Assembly (NCBI GenBank): GCA_022818135.1
Contig: JAFMSR010000002.1
Coordinates: 22,811,999 to 22,875,998, forward strand
Direction: 5' to 3'
Origin: Saxidomus purpurata
Taxonomy: Eukaryota > Mollusca > Bivalvia > Venerida > Veneridae
Length of the DNA: 64,000 bases
The position numbers and the translations under genes are program-made. Of this stretch, positions 54,690-64,000 are shown piece by piece (the stretch's first letter is position 1; each line of letters opens with the position of its first letter). Below the pieces are notes generated by a model, which was given only the letters and a program-made list of their open reading frames with translations, was not told the origin of the DNA and did not search any database.

Positions 54690-57600
54690 AGACAGATGAG
54701 GGACAAACCACCATGGCATATAGATTTACAACATTATTTACTCAGTGATGCTGAAATGGGTAGACAAGAAAATGAGGCTGTTGCACACATATTCTCTTCA
54801 TATTTTCTTATCTCACAATTTGGAAGATCATAAAGCAAAGGGAGACAACTTTTGCATCTACACCGTTATACTCTTACTAATGTAGTTTTTAACAGTATGG
54901 ATTAAATCATAACACAAAAACTTGAGTAAATGGCATCTTTTTAATAATTTCCATTACATTACATAACTTCTTCATAAAGAATGATAAAACATGCATATTT
55001 ATAATGTGGTAAACTAAATTATGACTGCATTAAACATCTCTTTAAAGCATACACCTCACTGTTATAATTTATTGTAGGTCTCTACTGATTTATATACATG
55101 TAATTCATTACATTTATTTACAGTGAAAACTTCAACACACACTAAATGACAAGATGATCTTAATGCGACTTGAATGTAAAAAACTCAACACAGTGTAATA
55201 TGAGTGTATGTAGGTTCTACTTTATATTTTTGTATTTAACGTTACCATAACACAAGAACAAGAACCCATGCTAAATGCAGCTTATCCACTTTATTTTCAA
55301 ATAAAAATAAAAAAGATTCTTGTAAAAAATCTGATGACATTAAGACATCCTGCAAAACCAAAGTGGGCATTGGCACTTGAAAATAGCTTGAACAGAAATC
55401 CAAGGGTTAACATTAAAACAGTGATCAATACTATATACTAGGACTGGGAGATATATTTTGACCTATATTTACACTCGAATTTAGTTTTCCTTCATCTAAC
55501 ACAGACAAGATAACGCCATTTTTATCACAAACATCTCATTGTTGATTGCGTAACTACTGTATAAATAACATAACTTTTTAGGGCTATGAGTCAAAGTACT
55601 CGATAACCTTTAAAGATGACAGGTCATTAAACTGCTTTTCCAAGGTACATTTTGTGTAGCCAACATCAGCATTCTCAACAAAAACAACGCCAACAGGTAA
55701 TTATTGGCCAGTACCCAGAAGTATATCACTGTACACATGAATCTAAACATTGATCATTTAACAGAAACAATAGTGTCAATTTAATCTTTAATAATAAAAC
55801 AATGACTTGACATGTACTGTAGTTGAAGTTAATTCATACAACTGCGTAAATATGTAAAATACAGTTCCCATATTCAACACCATTTAAATATTAACTGTTT
55901 AATTACAATGTACTTAAATAGTGAAAACTGTACTGTCAATACAAGTCAATGATAACAGAGTTAACCAAGAACTGGGTCAGGTATTGTGTGCTTTCACTTT
56001 ACCAAGTCTCACAACTCTTGCAAGACTGTCTTTAAACTTTAAAGTCTGAATCGTACTTCATTCCCTTGATTCTATTTGTCATCACAATGTGGGAGATTGC
56101 TCTGAAGTAGGGGACAAGTATTTAATTTATAGAAATGGACAACTCCTTCATTCTATCAATTGGTGACATCATAGAAAATCAATATCAAGTGAAGCATGGA
56201 TTACTGAGTCACGATTTCATCACTGACTATTTCTACCTCCAAAGCTTGCACTGTATTACCATAACTGTACCATCACAAATTTCACTTATTTTCTGTATCA
56301 AAGAATTACTTTAGTAATATACATTTACTTTATCTATGTGATTAAGAGATAGGTGAAAATCCTGTTTATCCTATCCTCAACACAATGTAGCATACAGCAA
56401 TAATAAATCTTTCTGCAGGTATAATTATTTCTTTCCACTGGTATGACCTTTCTGTGCAATCAAAAACATCTAATAAGGACTTTTAACCTCTACCCTACTA
56501 AACTTCTTAAATGCCAATGTCCATTCTACTTTGACAATAGCAAGAATTGTTCATCGAGGTGCTTGGTGAAATTTACTGACTGGACAGTGCAGATCAAGAT
56601 TAGACCGTGGGTGTGAAGGCAAATAATGATCTTCATTAGTTGCACAAAAAGTACCTTGAGACCAGCAGGGTACTGTAAATTGGATCATATTTGCGATGAT
56701 TTAACTTTTACTATTTTTGCCAATTTCCCTCTTTGTTAATTTAAAAATCCCTTGAAAGTTTCAATTCAAATAGATTTACTATTAGTGAATTCTCCTTTTG
56801 CTGATTTAAAATTTGCAAGAAAGTGTCTGCTCACAAATCGCAAAATTTTTGTAACACAAAATAACCCAATTTACAGTAAGAGTTGAAAGTTATTACAATT
56901 TTCATCAACAGGTATTAACACAAATTTCTTCCTCGTTCAAGTTTTTATTTGACTAAAATCAGTTCTTATAAAGTATAAACATCGTACAGGGTATGTGTAA
57001 CATTTTAGTAATGTTTAAATGAATGATACCGGTATCTGATACCACATGCATACATGACAATGTTAGAAAATCTACAATTAAACTAAACAGCATTCTTAAA
57101 AATGTCTTTTTCCTCCAAGGATATTTTTTCTATTTGAACTTTTAAACCAAAAATGTACGGCAAGAAAAAATTTCTTTGGGACAAAGTTCTCAATGTTACA
57201 TGCACTTAATTCAGGACCTCCCCTGATTTTCAATAGTGTCACCAAATTGAGAAAAATCGTGAAACAATCTTAAATAACACAACAAACTTAAAGAAATGCA
57301 CACAATTTTTCTCTATATCAACTGTTTCATTACAAAGTGGTGTGAACTTTCCAAACTCGGGGGAGGCAATATTTTTGTTTTAATTTGAACAGAAAATTGA
57401 ATATTGCATGAGAGTTTTACTATTGCAAGAATATTGGCATTAACTCAACTTGCTATATCTACCTCTTTTTTGTTTTTCTAGATAAAATAATCCACTCAGA
57501 AATGCAAGTTGGTCTTTCACTGGGTTATCATTCATAACTCATTCAACAACTAGAAGATCAATTCATTCTGAGCATTGTAGCAACTAACAAAATTAACAAG

Positions 57601-59392
57601 TAACAAACTTTAACAGTTACAATCTTACTATTTTCAGTTTCATACACAAAACATTTTCCACTGAAGTAAAATTATGTATAGTCTGTTTCCAGAAATTATC
57701 ACAAGAACTAATGATAATCAATATAGTATAGTTTGTTTCTTGAATACATTAAGTGTAACGGTTTTCCCCAAAAAACATGGTTTTCAATGGATGAAAAATG
57801 TCTAAAAATAAATAGTTTTCATGGGCTGAAAGATAGACAAAATGAAGTTACAGGTGTTCTAATGATTTTGAAATAATTCTGAAAGGGTTAGTGATACAAT
57901 ATAAATATATATAGAAAATATCTTGTTGTGCTATAAGTCTGTTGCGCTATAAAATGGGAATGCATATAATTATGATCATGTCAATACATTCCGGAAATAG
58001 AATATGACAAAAGTATCCATAGAAAATGGTATTAACAGTGCTCCACTCATTTATAAATGTACAGCTCATATTTTTGATGACAGGGTTTTTCCTGGATTTC
58101 TTTATAAATGCATATCTTATGTTGTATATTTTGCAGATATCTTACAAATGACTGTAGAAATTTCATCTATATTTAATGTAGAGAAGGCTGCTCCCCACTA
58201 AAACAGCATCATTCTAAAGCATCAGACAAGTAAAATTCAACTGGTCTTGCGAACCTTCTAGAATGGATTAATCCATGTTTAACCCTCCCTTCCCCGACTG
58301 TTCCAGACTTTGTATACAGTGGTGCTTCATACTTTAGGAAAATTAACTGACTCAGCAGTCACCAATGTAGAATATGATCAAACTACATGTACACAATTAC
58401 CTGTAAAGGCTGATCATAGTCTACACTGTCTACGGATGCAAAAATATACTTCTTGCCTACGATATTGTTAAATAAATGTGAGTTTAGGTCAATGCAGGTC
58501 TTCAAACTGTAATACAATTCTTTCAAGATTCTTCCAAAATTTATAAATAAAGATGTTCATTGTCTGTGACACATTTGAAGGACTGTTTTGACATAAAATA
58601 AACTTTCAAGTCAACCTTTTACTTCTTGTATGTTGTATACAGCATTTTTATGAAATCTGAACATTCACAGTCAGTAACATAACTGGCAATTCACTGCATC
58701 TAACAATTCTTCTTTTCATGCAGCCACACATTTGATGAAGTTTTCCAAAATATGATTGTGCATTATCATGTACATTTATTATGCATATAAACATGTCTAA
58801 GGTATGTTTTAAAATCACATCAGTTGTACTCGGGTAACTATGTCATCTTTCAAAACTGCTTGCTTTAACATTAATTTTGGTTATTAGAAGGTCTGCTTAA
58901 AAATAGATACTAAATAAACTTATTCTGGTCTGTGTTTCTTATGAAAATCATTAAAAATCATCCAAAAATCCAGGTTCCTTATGTTTTTACTGTCCAGTTC
59001 TGTCTGACCAAGGCTAAGTTCCAACAGACTTCAGCCCTATGAAAGAAAGACCTGCCAAGTAACATTGCACATGTTCTAAGTAATTTCATCTTACATTTCA
59101 TTTTACCATTTCTCAATGACAAAATGTTAAACACCCTAAAAATTAGTGTCACAATTTTTTCTTAGTCATCTTCACATTCTGATAACAGCAAACAGTTTTT
59201 AAAGACCACCTAAGACCACTTAATATTTCTGTTTCTGTCACTTTCACACTTTAGGATAAATTTCTACAACAGTTCCAGCCTACGTCAGGATAAGAAGCAG
59301 CTATCCACTGCCACTTACCAATTTCAAAAATAAATATATATTTCCTAACAACAATTTTCTATTCAATTCAATCACTAGACTAACTGTTAACA
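54690..59392 (-). other. Probable long 3' UTR and downstream region of the MAP kinase kinase gene
   Basis: About 4.7 kb without convincing coding frames and, unlike the DNA to its left, without visible repeats. It follows the stop codon of the minus-strand kinase gene at 59393. Several TTTATT motifs (AATAAA on the minus strand) occur, so the polyadenylation point cannot be placed. Treating most of this as 3' UTR is inference. Confidence 0.4.
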
Positions 59393-62300
59393 TCATTGTC
59401 CTGATGCCCCGTCATTTGTTTTCACGTCTTTTAGCACCTCTGTAACGTAGCTTGACATGTTCACTTCAGACAATTCGGCCTTTTGCAAGAATGGATGCTG
59501 GAGCAACATCTGGTAGCTGGCTCTCTCGGCAACAGACTTCTTTAGACTGCAATGGGAAATACGAAATAAAACTAGAGCTATCACTAAATGTGATTAATAC
59601 CCCCAAAAGGATTGCTTTATAAACTGAAGAAGTTCGTAGTAACATAATACCTTGCAAACAAACTAAAAAGAGATATGTTCTTAGCAGTTCCTCTCATTGT
59701 GCTTGACCATTGTATGAAGTTGTATTGAATTCCAACTTGTAGTTTTAAAAATGCTCCAGACAGGGAAAAGAACAAGGGCAAAACACTGTTTGTCAGATGG
59801 AGTATGGTTCCTGTGCCTGCACTCCCTCTCACTGTGCTTGACCATTGTATGAAGTTGTTTGAATTCCACCAGAGTTTTCAGTTATGTCGGACAAGGGAAA
59901 GTAACAAAGGGTAATAACTCTGTAATGAGTCAGATGGGTTATGGTTCCTGTGCACTGCACTTCCTCTAAATGTATTGACCATTGTATGAAGTTGTACTGA
60001 ATTCCAACTAGTAGTTTTCAGTTATGCTTCGACAAGGAAAAGTAAAAAGGGCAATAACTCAGTAAATACTAAAGATAGAGTTATAGTTATTGTACACTGC
60101 CTTCCTCTGAGTGTGCTTGATCATTGTATGAGTTGTATTGAATTCCACTAGTAGTTTTCAGTTATGTCGGAAAGGAAAAGTAAAAAGGGCATAACTCTGT
60201 AATTAGTGAAGATGGAGTAGTCTTTGCACTGCATCCTCTTAATGTGCTGACCATGATGAGTTGTATTGATTCCACCAGGTTTTCAAGTTATCGGACAAGT
60301 AAAAGAACAAAGGGCAACCAGAACCAGATGAGTTAGTTCTTGTACACTGCATTCCTCTGAGGTGCTTGTCTTGAGAAGTTGTATTGACCAACAGTAGTTT
60401 TCAGTTTGTCGGAAAGGAAAAGTACAAAGGGCATACTCTGTAATTAGCAAGATGGAGTTATGGTTCTTGTGCACTGCACTTCCTCTCAATGTGCTGACCT
60501 TGTATGAAGTTGTATTGAACCACTAGTAGTTTTCAAGTTTCGGACAGGAAAAGTAAAAAGGGCAACTCTGTAATTAGTGAAGATGGAGTTATAGTTCTTG
60601 TGCACTGCCTTCCTCTTAAGCTTGACCATTGTATGAAGTTGTATTATTCACCAGTGTTTTCGTTATCGGACAAGGAAAATCACGACGCCGACACCGACAC
60701 ACCGACACCACCACCACCACCACCACGGGGCACCCCACTAATTATTTTGCTTTGGTTAATGGTTATACTTGTTTGATCAAGCTCAACTGGAAAACAAGTT
60801 ATTCCAACAAACATTAACTGCCCTTCAAGCAAACAATATCTAACTGATTACCACAACAAAGGAAGAACCGGCAATTTTGAGTGGTATATTTGTACACATA
60901 TACAACTGGCCTGACTGAACACGTGTTGTGCCAGGTGTCAAACCTCAAGAAAACAGACTAGGAACTCAAACCTTGGTCCCTTGGATTGCAGGGCAATCAC
61001 ACAGAAACTAGAACAACTGGCTTTGGTTGCAGACTGGTTGGTGAAAGCTTAACAAAGAAAACTGATCAAAGAAACAGTAAAACAGGTAGAAGCAAGAGGA
61101 TATAGATTATTTCTAATACTGCTACCTACCACTGAGCAATAAAGTCTTCGAACTCTGGCGAGAATTTTCCAGCCGGTAATTTTGGTGGCGGATCCTTTAC
61201 CACCTGTTTGAGCTGCTCAAAGGGAGTTGGGGAGGCAGCATATGGGAATTTCCCTGAGGCTAATTCTATCTGTAAAATAAAACAAATAAGTTTAGTCACA
61301 CTTTTATCAAAAACATTACAAACCCTTCACCTTAGTCATTACAACCCCTCCCTCTGACCTTACATTTAAGCTATCACATTTTTACTTATTTACAAATATC
61401 AAAATAAAATGATAATTTAAGCAACATTATGTCATTGAAAGCTATTCACACAATTTTCATACACAGGATTTGCCTCCAGTATAGACCAAATTTTAACAAA
61501 AGAAGTGAATTACTTGCTTCAGGTCCACATAGAAAAACAGTGCAGCTACAGATTTGTCTCTAAAATACCTAGATCACACACTGTTGCTTAACTATTTTCT
61601 AAGAACTCTGCACCATCCAACTAAGATCTGTTCAGTAGGCTAGTGAGAACTTCTGATAAACACATTAGATAAAACAACCATGGCCAGTTATTAACTGATG
61701 TACCATAAAATTGCTGAATGATATTGAAAAAAAAAAATGATTTAAAAATATTCCAAGTGGACTGCAGTGACAATAAAATTAGCTAAAAGTACATCGGGTA
61801 TTCAATTAAAGCCAGATATAAGACCACTTAGCAAAAATCATACTACATGTAGTTTGTGTATTTACACCTGGCAATAAACTCATGAAAGCATAGTTAAACA
61901 TTAAAGTGCAACTAGATGTTATCAATGATGTTAGATGCTCTCAATATGAATACTGCTGTATGTTTATTATCCATTTCTATACTAAAACATTTCAATAATG
62001 TCACACTTGAGAAGACAGGGAAACCACATGTTGTTTATTATGACTATTATCTTAATAATAATACAAAACATGCGTCATGGGTATATTTCCTTTTATTACC
62101 AGCAAAATTAAATGTTTAATATAAAGTCCCGCATAAATTTATAAGGATTGGAGTAAACAAACATTCTATCATAAAATCTGCTGTTTTTGCCCATCTTGTC
62201 GGTGTTTTAACAGGAGGAAAAACGTGTGTTAACACTGAGATTCACACGCTGTTCTAACCCATTTTCATTTATGCGTATTACAGGGCCATAGTAAACCTGT

Positions 62301-63669
62301 CTTTCATTAAGCACGGCATCAACAGTGCCGGGCTTAAAGTCCACTGGTGATGTCATAAGTATGACATAATCAACACGGACGTTGTCCTGCGCATTGTTGA
62401 ATGTCGTACCAGTAAGAGTGTTTCATTCTAATCTTTATGATTTTTAAATGCTAGAATCGCCTTAACGAATGTTTTATCGCGTTATAACACCTGCAGAAAC
62501 CCTCACGATATGTTTGTGCACTCGCCCTAACGGGCTCAGGTACCATCTATTCTTTGGGATTCTGCAGATGCTATAACACACAAAAATGTGTGTTAACCCT
62601 ACACTTGCACTGCTTACTTTCAGGAATTGACTTGTTCATATTTCAGTTTGAACAGCTACTATTATTTCTTACAGGGGTGTTCATTGAAAATTTACTAACC
62701 AGTTAGTTAAAGAAAGTGTAGGCCGATAATCAGGAGTGCATTAATGTAATGTTTGCAGTTAACATTAAATCAAGCTGTTTAAAGAGCTCTAATACTTTAA
62801 TTTATATGAACATAATGAGAACACCTGTAGCAATTAAAAACAGCTCCATATCACATCATTTACAGATGGTGCAATAACAAGCATAGTGCATGTTTTATGC
62901 ATCTTTTAACAGCCATTATTGTGAAAATGCTAACAATCTTAATCATAAAATTTTAAATTTCAGACAGCTGATAAATGCAACAAAATTCTTAAGAGTCCCA
63001 GGACCACATTGACAAGTAGCTCTTATTTTACCCAGAAAGATGTCTTACCGGCGGAAATGACCTTTATTTGTACCACAAACATTCAGAACATTACTTTTTA
63101 AATCAATGCACATGTAAGAAATAAAGAGCAGGATTTTTTTCAATGATTTTGCAAAAAAATAAAAGAATCTTTCTGGCGACTCTTTTTTGTGAAAAAATAA
63201 CTTGAATACGAAACATTGTTTTAGAATGAATAGAACATGGTTCTATCATTATCCTATCAGTATATTTATTTCACAATATCAGTAAATTCAAAAAAATCCT
63301 GGATGCAATGCTTTGTCAAACACTGCAAATTTTAATAGCTCTTGGCACAAGCCTTACATCAAAAAGGCTAATGTGCCAAATTATGTTTCACATACACAAT
63401 GTTCATGCAACAAGCCGCCTAAACTTCTGTAACTTTACTTTGAAACCAGTATCCCATCTCAGACTTTTGACTTGCTCCCACATGGACGTTGGAAACTGTT
63501 TCGAATCAACTGAAGCTGATTTTTTTTTTCAGATATAAAAGTTAACATTTTGCAACTGAACAATAAACTGATATCATAAACTGTTACGTACCATAGTAAT
63601 CCCAAAACTCCATACATCTGATTTAATATCATAGCCCTGTTGCCCAGTCTGAGGGTCAATCCTCTCTGG
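59393..63669 (-). CDS. MAP2K6-like: MAP kinase kinase, MKK3/6 type (MAP2K6-like), 3' exons only
   Basis: Three exons join in frame. 63669-63592 begins 'PERIDPQTGQQGYDIKSDVW' (end of kinase subdomain VIII and subdomain IX). 61269-61130 has 'FPYAASPTPFEQLKQVVKDP' and 'KFSPEFEDFIAQ'. 59546-59393 has 'LKKSVAERASYQMLLQHPFL' and ends '..NDGASGQ' before TGA. Acceptors are TTTCTAG, TTTACAG and TTGCAG; donors GTACGT and GTAGGT; the Cys codon is split TG|T. Wording such as TPFEQLKQVV and FSPEF..F.AQC points to MKK3/6 rather than MKK4 or MKK7. By family it phosphorylates the TGY motif of p38 kinases in the cytoplasm. The N-terminal docking site, ATP loop and activation loop lie beyond the right edge. 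Confidence 0.92.
59690..60720. repeat. Intronic minisatellite, unit about 130 bp, about eight degenerate copies
   Basis: Copies share 'TTGACCATTGTATGAAGTTG', 'TAGTTTTCAGTTATGTCGGA', 'AAGGAAAAGTAAAAAGGGCA' and 'GGTTCTTGTGCACTGCACTT'. Copies in the middle (60230-60400) have lost many single bases relative to the others. It ends in a 'CGACACCGACAC' and CAC run at about 60685-60727. It lies in the last intron of the kinase gene. Confidence 0.9.
61270..63591 (-). other. Intron of the MAP kinase kinase gene
   Basis: No further exon is required by the frame between 63592 and 61269. Two 'ACAC..GTGTGTTAAC' phrases (about 62222 and 62588) may mark a small element, but the ends are unclear. The DNA is otherwise AT-rich with no recognised feature. 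Confidence 0.55.
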
Positions 63670-64000
63670 CTAGAAAATAAAACATACATATATATCTTAG
63701 ATAGTTTAGTGATGATCTGTTTTCCTCAATCACTCTCGATTGATTTTTACAAGTACATATATAAATCAGTCACAGATAAAGAACTTGGTTGCCACAACTC
63801 TGCTTAATATGAAAATTGTAAAGAGCCAAGGCAAAACAAGTACTATTTTTCAAAGTCGTGCTGGTTGCAGATAGGCAAATAAAAATGTACCCCGATTCCG
63901 CTTTACTACAGAGAAAATTCTTCAAAGCACTGTGAGCCGTGAACTGAACATACCACAAAACGATTATCTCCATAGTTGAAAAACATACCGGTACATTAAA

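Overview
The window is nuclear DNA of an animal, most likely a marine bivalve mollusc. I infer this from intron-containing genes with GT/AG splice sites, AT-rich intergenic DNA full of non-LTR retrotransposon debris, tRNA-derived SINEs, TCCG/GACG runs and 'GACCTTGACC' minisatellites, and from families known to be expanded in bivalves (Mab-21/cGAS-like nucleotidyltransferases and C1q-domain proteins). The species cannot be fixed from the sequence alone.

Layout. Bases 1-20 kb are accessory DNA: a CR1/Jockey-type LINE (about 1.79-6.7 kb) split by a 3.3 kb element with near-identical terminal inverted repeats that carries an OTU-protease fragment and a 63-bp palindromic minisatellite; a 3.2 kb element with about 600-bp inverted arms and CACTATG/CACTGTG ends; a third large inverted-repeat element (11.8-14.5 kb); a homopolymer block that looks like an assembly artefact; and three more LINE pieces with a nested SINE. 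Bases 19.9-47.3 kb are a segmentally duplicated cluster of Mab-21/cGAS-like receptor (cGLR-like) genes, all on the + strand: fragment A (20841-21166), intact B (24134-25495, 453 aa), intact C (35905-37311, 468 aa) and pseudogene D (45583-46697). Their flanks are homologous, so the duplication unit is larger than the gene. Minus-strand C1q-type genes face two of the cGLR copies: a two-exon, 231-aa secreted coiled-coil/C1q protein (29207-31396), and a related two-exon gene (48085-49366) that keeps the signal peptide and coiled coil but has no C1q domain.

Bases 49.4-54.7 kb are repeats, including a minisatellite rich in nuclear-receptor-like half sites with a 235-bp TA-flanked MITE in it. From 54.7 kb to the end lies the 3' part of a minus-strand MAP kinase kinase gene of the MKK3/6 type. 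Its last three coding exons are at 63592-63669, 61130-61269 and 59393-59546; the rest lies beyond the right edge. One intron holds a minisatellite of about 130 bp per unit.

Functionally, the recognisable host genes fit innate immunity: nucleotide second-messenger sensing (cGLR-like), secreted pattern recognition (C1q), and p38 activation (MKK3/6). That they act together is inference from family knowledge, not something the sequence shows.
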